Positions 34,511 through 46,420 of a DNA stretch of 64,000 nucleotides are shown in pieces; position 1 is the first letter of the stretch, and every line of letters begins with the position of its first letter. The notes under the pieces are model-generated. The model searched no databases. It had not been told where the DNA came from and saw only the letters and a program-made list of their open reading frames with translations. The position numbers and the translations under genes are program-made. This DNA is from Tipula vernalis (lineage: Eukaryota; Arthropoda; Insecta; Diptera; Tipulidae): the NCBI GenBank assembly GCA_958295665.1, contig OY282560.1, positions 55,428,333-55,492,332 on the forward strand, read 5' to 3'.

Positions 34511-35860
34511 TTGGAATTAGATTTTCATTGACAGTCCAGCAAAGTGAAACATTAGGTTTCAAGGAAAATGGAGTTTTGAGAGTAATCGGATTAGTTAACC
34601 TACACGATTGAAAATTTGTTTTGCTGTTAATTATTCGATTTTGTAATTCTTTTGAATTTCATCTGTAAATCCTACTTCAAATTCCTCATCATGACGAACA
34701 TGTTAGACAATTTCTCCGCGTGTGATAACCATAATGGATCATAATAATTCATCAGATCTCATGTATCGAAAAAATACTAAATATAGATTTAAAATTAACA
34801 ACAAAATACGTGTAATAGATACGTGCAATTAAATCTAAATGACTACCACAAATCATCTCTGTTTTCTTCATTTCTCAACTTTAATTTGATTAAATTCTTT
34901 AAAATTTATCATACTTCAATTTTATCTATGCACATATATACATACATATGTTGTGTACACTAATCACATATCATCGTATGTACACACCATCTATCCATCT
35001 ATCCATTGATATAGTAAAGGTAACGACATGATTGAGAGAAAAAAAAATGATAACCAGAAAAAAAAAATTCAATCTTCCACTGTACCTGTACATATATACT
35101 CCAAACCTTTAAAGATGAATAAATAAAACAAAACAAAACAAAAAAATTTCCAATCTTCGAGGTATGTAAATCTGGATTTTTTCTACATTTTCGTCTTTAT
35201 TTATTTGAAGAATTAAATTGTTAATTTATATCAATATTCATCTTACGTGTTCTACATCTTTACGTATACACCCAAAATAGAAAACATCATGGAGAAATCA
35301 AAATCCCAGCGTTTGTCACAATAAATCGATTTTGTTCCGAGCCAAAATTGAAAAGTTTAATTGATTGGATACAGAAACAATTGAAATAGGATAAAACCAA
35401 AACTTTCCACTTTGTTTAATATCCTTTTTGACGGATTCCTTTCACATTTTGGTTCGTTTACGAATTTAAGTTGTATTTCGGCATTAGAAAAGTTTTGTAT
35501 GATGGAATTTTTTTTTGGGGGGGGGGAATTAAGCGGAATAGTTCATAGGGAACCGGTCTATGTTATATTCCTTTTGAATAAATATGAAGCAGTTATTAAA
35601 ATATTTTTTAAAATGGTTTACATAAAATAAAAATACTGATTAGGGAATATCTTGAGACCTTTAATTTTGGCGTAGCTTTGTGACACAAATTTCTGTATAA
35701 AGAAAAGCTCCATTGTGTCAGCCTTCTGTTAAGCTTTTTTACTAGACTTAATTTTACTTTTTTTATCAGACTTAATGTTAAGAGATTAAATTTAACGGAA
35801 AATAATTAACATTCATGTTTAGCGGAAACGCCCAATTTCAACTAGGCTGAATGGTTTTGG
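34511..35860. other. AT-rich stretch without recognised gene
   Basis: Only short unmatched frames. A run of nine G occurs at 35519-35527. Confidence 0.4.
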
Positions 35861-35872
35861 AAACAATCTTGA

Positions 35873-35914
35873 AAACATTGAAAATGTTCAACGAAAACAT
35901 TGAAAATGTTAACC
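35873..35914. repeat. 22-bp tandem duplication beside the Helentron 3' side
   Basis: GAAAACATTGAAAATGTT occurs twice in tandem with a unit of 22 bp, 27 bp before the stop codon side of the Helentron reading frame. Confidence 0.6.
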
Positions 35915-35940
35915 GCGAACAAATAAAACCAATTTTTAAG

Positions 35941-36888
35941 TTAGTATAATTTTTTATTTATTTTCATTTTTGATACTTTAATCACCGCAAGTATAGGCTC
36001 ATGATAACTAAAATAACTAACATATTTCATATAATCCACTCCCTCACAATTTCTTGAGAACATTAAATCGATACACGTATTATTCTTTGTTGTCGATAAA
36101 GATTTTGTATAACAAAGATCAATCTCCAAGTAGTTTTTCATGAAATTCACAAACTCTTCGTTTTCTTTCTTTTTAATATCTAAATTAAAATCACCTGCCA
36201 CTATCATAGGCAAATCGGTCAAATTAAATCGTATGATATCCGGAAACACTGCTGTGAATTTTCTTGTATATGCTCCCAAATTCATTGCAAAAAATGCTCG
36301 AATATCTGCCATACAAGTATTTGGGCTCAAATACACAGATACCATAATACACCTTTGGCCATGAATTACGACTTCTACTGCACATATATCTCCAATTTCA
36401 GGCATAGTAGAACGGCTACTACCCAGTATATGATCATTCATATGAAGAATATTATGTTCATCTACCGATAGGGGCGAATTATTTTTTTTATAAATCGCGA
36501 CTCCTCCAGCTCGAACTCGTTTACGTTTCCGAAAACTTTTACATTGGAATCCATCCAGTTCAACCACGTTATCATCATCCATCCAAGTTTCGGTACAAAG
36601 AATGATTACAATTTTATTTAAAACATTATCCGTCGTTATATCTTTGTTGTGTGCATGTAAACTTTGCGCATTAACAAGCGCGGTGCTAGCATCGGCATTC
36701 ATAATGTGCTGTTCACACCGTTTCGTCACAGTATCCAATGGCGTCGTCTCTAATCTAGACATCTCTCGCCGCAAATCTGAATTTTTTGAACGGTTCGAAT
36801 GATAAAACTTGAAATCATTCTCCATATTAGTTAAATATAATCCACTTAGATCCGTAACTCTTGAAAGCGCAACATAATTGATGCTCAT
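35941..36888 (-). pseudogene. Helentron RepHel: helicase end plus EEP endonuclease-like domain
   Basis: A 315-codon frame. Residues 4-20 (NYVALSRVTDLSGLYLT) are the last Pif1 helicase motif. From about residue 72 an AP-endonuclease-like fold begins: NAQSLHAHNKDI, then ILCTETWM with the metal-binding Glu near 100, GGVAIY near 128-133, VSVYLSPN near 183-190, AGDFNLD near 231-237 (Asp and Asn of the active site), CIDLMFS near 272-278, and SYHEPIL near 294-300. In most family members the last motif is SDH; here Tyr replaces Asp but His stays. It would nick target DNA in an active Helentron; this role is inferred from the family. The frame joins the upstream helicase frame through a one-base shift near 36860-36880. 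Confidence 0.85.
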
Positions 36889-38192
36889 GACTGCGATGAT
36901 ACATATATACGATTTTATTGTAAGTCGCGCCTTGAGATTTATGAATCGTTACAGCAGCACTTTCGATTAGAGGAAATTGAATTCGTTTAACCTTCAACTG
37001 TTTATTTCGTGATGTAATCGTAGCACTACGCTTAATAACGGGTGTCCACGAGTTTTTTAACTCAACATTTTCTTGAATATGAACTTTGTATTTTAATCTA
37101 AGAGCACGACCAATTCTTGGGTCTGTAAATTCTAACCACAGACGATGAATAGTATTGTCTCTCTGATTTTCAATAAAACGAAGATATCCCGTAGCACCAT
37201 TGGCTAAACCATCAACAACATTAACATTTGTCGTTATCATGTAAGGTTTCCCCAACAGTAATTTTAAATAATATGATAGATCACCCGTTTCGTTGTATGA
37301 CATTTTGTGTACCTTTTCCCGAAAATGATCTCTCTGTGTAGTATCGGTATAATTTACATATGTAGGTATCGGTAGCGGCATGCTCAACTGTAGTCTCACT
37401 TTGGAAACTAGCTCTATTTTATGATGATACGTCAATATTCCGAAAGAATAAACGTATACCGTCGGAACAAATATCTTGAATTTCTTCGATTTTTACAAAT
37501 CGACTTTCAATAATGCTCAACTCTTCAGCAGAAAGACTATCTCCATTACCGATTTTAGTAAGTATCGAACTGAATAAAACATCGCTCTGACGATTAACCT
37601 TAAGTAATGGGAAATACTTAATTTAACGCCACAAGATATCCCCACCAAATACTGCTTTCGGACGTCGATATATTGGCGTAGCACGAACAGGTGGTAACTG
37701 TCGCAGATCTCCACAAAAAACGATATTCATTCCACCAAATGGCTTATCGAATTCACTGGTAACTTGTTGTAATTTTGAATTTAACGTGTTTAATAATTCT
37801 GCTCCAATCATACTGACTTCGTCAATAAATACAATACAAATATTACGAAAAGTAGATCGATACATTTGTAAATTTTGATAAGTAAAACCAGAGTCTCTTT
37901 TCGAAATTGTAATTTTAAATACTGAGTGAACGGTTTGTCCGCCAATAGCCACTGCAGCTTTACCAGTGGATGCACAAGATATGTAGGCATTATATATAGC
38001 ATTATGCTGCTGTGAAAATCGATTGTATGTTTCCATCAATGCTTTTAATGTAAACGTCTTGCCACAACCAGCAGGACCACTAAAGAATATTTGTATTGGA
38101 TCACTATCCGAATCATGTAAACGATAAATCGCCTCTAAAATTAATTTGCGTTGTTCTTTATTTGTAAGTCGAATCATAGAACAATAATCCAA
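36827..38192 (-). pseudogene. Helentron RepHel: Pif1-type helicase
   Basis: Frame 38192-37623 contains Walker A FSGPAGCGKTF, STGKAAVAIGG with HSVFK, Walker B VFIDEVSMIG and motif III NIVFCGDLRQLPPV, all intact. A TAA at 37625-37623 interrupts after ILWR; the same frame goes on as KYFPLLKVNRQSDVLF and further until a frame change near 37430. Frame 37435-36827 carries the rest: LLLGKPYMITTNVN, GLANGATGYL and the late motif AAVTIHKSQGATY. Thus one nonsense codon and two frame changes, but every core motif can still be read. Confidence 0.88.
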
Positions 38193-38269
38193 TTCTATCC
38201 ATTTGTAAATTTTTTATATCGTCGTTATTTGGTGTGTTTGCGATCATATCATAATCAACAAGACGATTT

Positions 38270-38855
38270 ATGTTTACATCATATCTCGCTGAGGAAACAT
38301 CATTGGTCTTGATAAACCTGATTGTATTATCGAATAATACTGTCCTTCATTTATTATTCCATTTTTACTCCAAAACTGCTCGATACTATCATACGACTCA
38401 TTTTCTAAATTTTGTTTTAATTGATTAAATCTTCTCTTTAAATCTTTACTACGCCCATCATTAGTAGTTAAAGGCAGCAGTACTTCAGTGCGAACCATAG
38501 GAAAGAATGGAGCGTGAAATCTACAAATTGTAGTATTTTTTTTATAACAAGTAAAAGTATGTCGATGTGTCTGAGAATCTATAAACTTAGGTGATAAATG
38601 ATTTTTATCAACGGACACCAAACGATCAATCAATTTAATACTTTCCGACATATCTGCACCAACTTTTTCATCGGGAGCATTATTCAACCACAATAGAATA
38701 TGAGCGTGTGCACTACCACGATGTTGAAATTCAATTCGTTTAAAGTAATCAACGACATAGTTATCACCAAAAGGACCATTTTTCTTTAGCTGAAGCATCA
38801 GCACATCAACTAATTTGTTAAAATATAAATTACACGTAACCGGATCATTCTTCAT
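38270..38855 (-). pseudogene. Helentron RepHel: Rep (HUH) fragment, Tyr motif deleted
   Basis: A 193-codon frame with FQHRGSAHAHILLWL; the metal-binding HUH is HAH near residues 50-52. ICRFHAPFFPM and the tail SGLSRPMMFPQRD follow the normal Helitron Rep order. Directly after, and a frame apart, the sequence reads NRLVDYDMIANTP, a part that should come much later, near the helicase. The segment that should hold the catalytic two-Tyr motif is therefore missing. Without this Tyr the element could not start rolling-circle transfer. Confidence 0.82.
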
Positions 38856-38869
38856 TTACAAGAGAAGCT

Positions 38870-40280
38870 CGAGCCATGGCACTCAATGATTCAACATTAT
38901 CTGCTTCTCGATGATATTTTAATCGATGCAACAATCATATTAAATCATCCCACTTTACTTCAGATGCACTAAGTGTTAAAAACATCGTTGGTTTTCTTAA
39001 TTGTCGCATCATAGCAAATAAACTTCTCTTTCGTTCAATCCAATATTGAGCTGAGTTTGGAATACTTTTCATGAACGATAAATTTGTATCAATACACGAT
39101 TCTATGTAATCTTTATCCTCTATCAGCTTTCTAGTCGTATGTTCCATATCAGAGGCTCGAAAAACTAAATACAATCCTTCACTCACACGAATTCGCAAAA
39201 TCTTCATTGCCATGTATAATATATAGTGTGGGGTTACACCACGACGATCTCGTCGTCGAATTTCAGATGTGGCCATCACGAAAGGTGTAACATTCACATC
39301 TGATTTAAAGACACGAGGATATCCCAAATAAATTTTAGGAAATGATAACTCTTCAGCATATTGATCATACAATAGACTTAATGGCTTTTCTTTTTGGTCT
39401 GGAGCCAAATTTAAATATTTATCTTCACTCCAAAATAAAGTATGCTGTTGACCTAATAAATTTTCTTGAGCATGATCAAATTCCAATGGTTCTAATATAT
39501 CGACGTCCTTAGAAGCAATTGATTGTAAAAAAAATGTTCATCAATCTGTATATTGTGATGCACGTACAACGGTTTATTAATAAGGTAATTTAACCATTTT
39601 TTAACCGTGTCTTTGTTTACAAATCCTTCGATGTAGGAAGATTTATGTAGAAGATGTCGCTTTATATTTACATTAATAGTAAAATCATCATCTAATGCTC
39701 TAGGAAGCATATTCACCATATTATTTACATCAACAGGAACATTTATCACTTGTCCGATAATTTTATAGGTGCCCTGTTAATACCGTAAACGTCTAATTTG
39801 CATGAAAGGTAATCTAGGTGATACCAGCCGTTCAGCAATTACACCCAAATCCGGTAGATGATTTGGATATTCAGGATATTTAAATCCATTGGAACTCGAT
39901 AATTGTGGAATTTTATGCTTATCAATCGATGATTTACATGTACTACACGCCATCATATTCTTTACACACTGTGAAGGAAATTCTTTCTGAATTAAGGCAA
40001 AGCATTTAGATGAAATGCGTGATAAATCATTTTTGTACCATAAACGATCGCATACATTGCACACGAAGCCGAAACCATTATCTGCAAATCTCTTTTTAAA
40101 CTCCATATTCCATTTAGATTCTAAATTAATCGTAATAGTTTGCTCTCATTTCCGTTTTCTACAAGCCGCTTGACGCTCTGCCGCTGTAGAAGCAGAATTG
40201 GAACCAATAGAAACATTTAACTGCTCACGCTTTCTCTTACGATAATTGGCTTGTCGTTGGGCGGAAGTAAGAGGAGCCAT
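38870..40280 (-). pseudogene. Helentron RepHel: N-terminal region (Helitron_like_N), broken
   Basis: The start at ATG 40280 gives a basic leader (MAPLTSAQRQANYRKRKREQ) with AERQAACRKRK, common at the start of Helitron replicases. It is closed by a TGA after KRK near 40145. Frame 40106-39777 has Cys pairs (CNVCDRLWY, CSTCKSS), a zinc-finger-like piece. Frames 39749-39492 and 39486-38935 give the Helitron_like_N region (LPRALDDDFTINVNIKRHL; LNLAPDQKEKPLSL; FPKIYLGYPR; MFLTLSASEVKWDDLI). A TGA follows DDLI, and the frame after it still reads HRLKYHREADNVESL before a last shift into the Rep frame. Confidence 0.82.
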
Positions 40281-40314
40281 CTCGAACTAATCTTTATTTT
40301 ATAAAAAATTAACT

Positions 40315-40600
40315 TTTTAATTCAAATCGTTTTTTTTTTAATTTTTATTTACGTGTAATACGTATAGCAATTTACACAACTAACAAAACAAAATTTTTAT
40401 TTACTTGTAATACGTAGCAAGATCTTACACAAACTAACAAAACAAAATATTATTTTTATATTTAAACAAATTTTACACAAAACAAAAACAACATTTTTAT
40501 TTACGTGTAATGCCGCTTACTGTTTTTTTTTTCGAGTATGCGGCATAATACGTAGCAAGCAAACTAACAAAACAAAACAAAAAAATATTATTTTTATATA
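40315..40600. repeat. Diverged tandem repeat upstream of Helentron start
   Basis: Three to four units of about 60-90 bp containing TTTTATTTACGTGTAATACG and AACTAACAAAACAAAA lie just upstream of the replicase ATG. Within them GCCGCTTACTG..CGAGTATGCGGC (40510-40545) can form a small stem. Confidence 0.55.
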
Positions 40601-41101
40601 AAAACGTAACGCCTTTTCGTGACCAAAATATATAGATAGCGGTCACTTCATATTGTCGGTTATCGCGGATCCTCATATTAATAATAAAATATACATAGCA
40701 AGTGGCTAAAGAAGACGGAAGAATATATGTCCCTCGGTACCAAAAGAGACGATGATCAATACTATTGTATGAAATACCAGAGGATACCGTTCCATTCTTC
40801 ATTGCTGCGGGGATGTCAACGCGTAGACGGAAGAGTAGTGTAGTTGATACACCGATATCAACATCCTGCAATTGATACCACGATAGAAGTTAACTAATGA
40901 GGGAAACTGATTTACATCTGAACTGAAGAAGCTGAGGAAATCGCGGATGGTGGAGTATGGTTCTTCTAAACATCCAAATCCCCCACTTTCTTCAAACGTG
41001 AAATATTTCTCATTATACATAAAACACTCTTTTTCCATTCCCAGTTTTTTAGAAAATATTCGGAATAAACCTATAAGCATCATCAGAATAAACCATGTCA
41101 A
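40497..41101 (-). other. Two overlapping unrecognised ORFs upstream of Helentron replicase
   Basis: Minus-strand frames 41101-40799 (100 codons, FTFEESGGFGCLEEPYST) and 40871-40497 (124 codons, STTLLFRLRVDIPAAMKNG) overlap by 73 bp in different phases, as if one frame had been split by a shift. They lie upstream of and collinear with the Helentron replicase. I recognise no domain. They may be an extra Helentron ORF or chance. Confidence 0.25.
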
Positions 41102-41755
41102 AAATTTTTTTTGTGTAAGAGTTAATAAGAATTAAATTAATTCGTAATAATGATACTTTTATACTAACTCATATAAAAAAAGAAAATAAGACGCGCAGCT
41201 TAAGGCAACTGAGGATCAATTTCACGTACGTTTTCAATAATTCCTATGATACATATAATCAAAAATGTTATCTGAGGTGCCAGAATACTCTAAAATAAAG
41301 ATGGCCAACATTTTTTTAAAGTTCAATAAAATTAAAAGTTTTCGACTGGTGATATAGGGTGATTATTGCCTCTCCAAGTAACACAATCATTACAAATTTT
41401 CCTTAGCAGATCAAATTTTACAGTTTCACTACCCTTTATTTAGGTTCGACGTCTCACAGTCATTATTTGCTTAGTCCTTGATATTCTCATGGTTCTTCAT
41501 GTAACTTCACATTTTCGGAAAATATAACACTAATATTACTATAAAACAGCTTTCTTATTCGTTTTTCTTAGCTTCCAAGTTAAAAAACGGTTTATAGTTC
41601 ACTTATTACCCGTCAACATAGGCTACATATTTTGATGCTTCTAAGGTTCTTTATCTTGGATGACTGGACCTAATATAAAAATGCGTCTGCAGACGAAGAG
41701 AAATTAACTGCTAGTTACATCAACCCAATGTGTATGTATCCAAGCTACCACCATT
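41102..41755. other. AT-rich stretch without recognised gene
   Basis: Nothing supported apart from general AT-richness; the Helentron 5' terminus may lie here but was not found. Confidence 0.35.
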
Positions 41756-41756
41756 C

Positions 41757-44700
41757 AATAAATAATGTCGGAAATCGCCATATCATATCGGAATTTGAAG
41801 TATTATGTCAAAGTCCGATATGTCACGTCAAAATTTGAATTTTTATTCCAGAAAGAGATATTTCATAACAGGATTTGATATGCTATGTTAGAATTTTAAT
41901 CTTTGGTGTCAAAATTCGAGATATCGATGTGAAAATTCCGTACTTCATATTAGCATTTGATACACAATATCAGAATTTGTATTTATGATGTCAGAGTTCG
42001 ATATATCACGCCAGAATTCGTCATGTCACATATTCGAAAATATTATGCCAGAATCCCAGTCATATCAGAATTTGATTTTTTTATGTCAGAACTCTTTAAC
42101 TTTAACTCTTTTTATCTTACGTAAGTTGCCACAATTGGAATATGGATTTGTGAAGCTACCTCGTTTCAGATTTCGACAAGTCATATCAGAATTTGAATTT
42201 CTGATGTCAGTCTGAATTTAATTTGTCATGTACGAATTTGAGTTTTTGATGTTAGAATTTGATGTATCATGCCAGAATTTGATATGTCCTGCCAGGAATC
42301 GGTACATCATGTCAGAATTTAAAGTATTTTGCCAGAATTCGATACATCGTGTCAATATACCATACCAAAATAAAATAACTTATGTTAGTTCGATATGACT
42401 TGTCAGAATTTGAATCTTTGATGTCAAAATTCGATACCTCCGAATCAGACTTCGAAACGTCATGTCAGAATCTGAACTTTTGATGCCAGAATTCGAGTTA
42501 TCATATCAGAATTCCATATTTTATGTCAGATTAGATATGCAATAACAGAATTTGTATTTATGATGTCAGAATTGAATATACCATGCCAGAAATCGACTTG
42601 TCACATATTCGAGATATTATGCCAGAAACCAATCAATTATGCCAGAATTTCTTACTTTATGTCAGAATTCGATACGTTATGCCAAAATTTACATTTTTGT
42701 TGTCGGAATATATGTATCATATGTGTCAATCATTGCAATTTCGAGACGTCAATAAAAAAATCAATATTCAAACTAACCAGTGATTAGTAATCACCGAAGT
42801 TTAAGATTACTAAAAAAAACACAATTATTCACAACAAATTTCAAATATAATGAACTTAGGATCCTACAGTAATCTTTAAATATTAAGAAACATTTAAGAT
42901 CTCGAATAATTTCGTAACTTTCAATTTTTTAACGTTTATTCCAAAATCTCAAAAACCTGGAATTTCGGAAATCTCATCTCTCTAAGATCATGTAACATTA
43001 TATGCCTAATTCAACTCCAAACTAAACCCATGCAACAATGAAAAGCTCCAATAATCTAAAATAAAACCTCAAACAATTTCTATTGCACGGTACCAAACAA
43101 ATCTGAATTATGATAAGCCTGAAATCTCCAAAATATACAACACTTTACAAATTTAGCGTATTATCTTGGCCATCCTAGGTATGATTATACAAATATAGGG
43201 CTCTGGTAATATTAAGAAACTCTAATAGACTCGAATAATCTCATAAATCATCTTAGAATTCTAGAATAATCTCGATGTACTTAGATTTATCCAAGCACTT
43301 GGGAAACCACATAAAAATATCGAAAATTTCGATGTACCTGTAATTCTGTAACACATGTCGCCCCTCAACGACAAAATTCGAGAAAATAAAAAATGAAAAT
43401 TTGTAATCCCTGGAATAATTTTTGATGCCAGAATTCGAGTTATCATATCAGAATTCCACACTTTATGTCCGAATTAGATATGCAATATCAGAATTTGTAT
43501 CATGTTTGTCACATATTCGAAATATTATGGCAGAATCCGGTAAATTATACTAGAATTTATTACATCATGTCAGACGACAAAATTCAATATATCAAGCAAG
43601 ATTTTGATAAATTGTCAGAATTGATATACATATCTGAACGTCTGAATTTGATTTGTCATCTCAGAATTTACATTTTTACTGTAGGAATAGTCAGGATTTG
43701 AATTTATGATGCCAGAGTACGATATATCGTGTCAGAATTCGAAATATCACGCCATAACTTGGTAAATAATATCAGAATTCGATATGTTATGTTATGATGT
43801 ATTATATAGTTCGGTATATCACGTCAGAATTTGATATACCAAGCCAGAATTCGATCTGTCGTGTCAACATTAGAGTTAATGCTGTCTAAATTCAATATGT
43901 CTGATGTTAGAATTTGATTGTTTGGTATAAGAATTTTATATTTTAGAATTCTGCTTACAACATTAAAATTCGATATGACATGTCAGAACATATTTTTAAG
44001 AAAAATGATGACAGAATTCGATACGTCAAGCCAGAATTTGAACTATTTATGTCTAAATTCAATACTACCAAAATTCGTCACGTTATTTGATATATCTGTC
44101 GTGAATCCTTCAGATATTTCTATATATGACGTAAAAATTCGATATGACAAGTCAAATTTTATATTTCATTTCGATATTTTAGCTTTTTCCGTATTTGATA
44201 TAGTCTTATCAGAATTTAATATATCATCATAATCTCAAAATTCGAGATGCCATATCAAAATTCAATACAATTTATTGAATTTTGGTACTGTATATGGAAT
44301 TCTGACAAAACATCTCGTATCTTGGGATGTTCTATCGAATTTTGAAGTCTTGAGATGATGATAAATCAAAAAATTCGATATCTCAATTCAGAATTCGATA
44401 AATCTCTTCAACGTTTGGCTTTATGGTGCCAGAATTCGATATATAATGCCAGGAATCGACATGTCACATATTCGAGATATTATGCCAGAATCCGATAAAT
44501 TATGCTTGAATTTATTACTTCATGTTATTGATTCGTCATCTCAGAATGTAAATTTTTGCTGTCGGTATACCATATGTGTATCATATGTGTCAATCATTGC
44601 AATTTCAATATGTCAAGTCAGAATTTGAGTTTATGATGTCAGAGTTCGATAAATCGTGTCAGAATTCGATATGTTATCATGTCAGAATTTGACATACCAA

Positions 44701-46420
44701 GCCAAACCTTAATAAATAATTTTAGGATTCGATTTGTATATTTAGTCATAATTTGATTTATCAAGCCAGAACTCGATTTGTTGTATCAAAATTAGAGTTA
44801 ATGCTTAATTCGATATTTCTGAAGTCAGAATTTGATTTTTTGGTGTTAAAATTTTACAGTATACTCACATATCAGAATTTTTTATCGTAGGTATGTCAAA
44901 ATTAGAAAAAATGATAACAGAATTTGATATGTCAACCCAGAATTTCATCTATTTATATCTAAATTCAATAAATCAGAATTCATTACGTTACTTGACATAT
45001 CTGAATTCTGTAAATTCGATATGTTGAATTTTTGTTTTACAATTCTATACATGATGTAAGAATTCGATAACTTTTCCGTATTCGATGTATTCGTTCAAAA
45101 TTCGACATTTCTTATCAGAATTCGTTAGGTCTTATCACAATTTGGCATATCATGTCAAAATTCTAGATGCCGTATCAGAATTGGATAATATCATTCCAGA
45201 ATTCAACCCAATTTATTAAATTTTGGTACGATATATCGTATTTTGAAGTCCTGAGATGATATACATATCAAAACAAAATCGATATTTCATGTCAGAATTC
45301 GATAAATCTCTTCAACGTTTGACTTTCTGATGTCAGCAGAGTTCGATAGTTCATGGTAGAGTTTGAGTAAATAGCAGAGTACAAAACATATCAAAATTCG
45401 ATAAGTCGTGGCAGAAATTAATTTTGTGACATCAGAATTCGTCAGTTATTGTTGTCAAAATTCGATACATCGTGTCTGAATTCGAAATAGCATGCCATAA
45501 ATTGGTAAATAATATCAGAATTCGGTATGTTATCATTTCAGAATTTGACATACCTTAATAAATAATTTTAGTATTCGATTTGTATATTTAGTCAGAATTC
45601 GATTTGTTATATCAAAATTAGAGTTCATGCTAAATTCGATATGTCTGAAGTCAGAATTTGATTTTTTGGTGTCAAAATTTTACAATATATATCAGAATTC
45701 TTTATCGTATGTCAAAATTAGAAAAAATGATGACAGAATTTGATATGCCAAGCCAGAACTTGATCTATTTATATCTAAATTACGATACGTTATTTGACAT
45801 ATCTGAATTCTGTAAATTCGATATGTTGAATTTTTGTTTTAGAATTCTATACATGATGTAAAAATTCGATATCACAAGTCAAATTTTATATGTCATTTCG
45901 ATATTTTAACTTTTTCCGTATTCGATGTATTCGTTCAAAATTCGACATTTCTTATCAGAATTCGAAAGGTCTTATCAGAATTTGACGTATCATCTCAAAA
46001 TTCAAGATGCCGTATCAGAATTGGTTAATATCATTCCAGAATTCAACCCAATTTATTAAATTTTGGTACGATATATCGAATTCTGACAAAACATCTCATA
46101 TTTTGGAATAATATGATATATCGTATTTTGAAGTCTTGAGATGATATATATATCAAAAAAAAATCGATATTTCATGTCAGAATTCGATAAATCTCTTCAA
46201 CGTTTGACTTTCTGATGTCAGCAGAGTTCGATAGTTCATGGTAGAGTTTGAGTAAATAGTCGTGGCAGAAATTAATTTTGTGACATCAGAATTTCAGTTA
46301 TTGTATGTATTCCAGAAATTGAATTTTTTTTATGTCAGAATTCTACAACAGGATAGGTCATTGTTCGATAAGTCATTAGATGAATCATATCCGAATTTGA
46401 ATAGAATTCGATAAGTCAAA
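41757..46420 (+). repeat. Degenerate GAATTC-rich minisatellite, about 4.7 kb
   Basis: Continuous variation on a roughly 20-25 bp theme, ATGTCAGAATTCGATAT, with interchangeable GTCAGAATTTGAA, GCCAGAATTCGAT and TCAAAATTCGATA. Many units keep an EcoRI site (GAATTC). Larger duplications are laid over this: about 44800-45400 recurs at about 45600-46250, and 42478-42553 recurs at about 43420-43495 (offset near 941 bp). Bases 42783-43410 do not follow the theme and form a non-repetitive island. Short frames inside are chance. No transposon ends were found. Confidence 0.85.

Larger units (their letters stand above)
35941..40280 (-). mobile_element. Helentron-type Helitron (RepHel with C-terminal endonuclease), decayed
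   Basis: A minus-strand rolling-circle element whose coding run goes from an ATG at 40280 to a stop at 35941. Domain order: basic N-terminus, zinc-finger-like region, Rep with HUH motif, Pif1-type helicase, then an exonuclease-endonuclease-phosphatase (EEP) type domain. A C-terminal EEP domain is what separates Helentrons from canonical Helitrons such as the one at 1-1986. At least five frameshifts or stops and one large internal deletion make it inactive. Outer ends are not resolved. Confidence 0.85.
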
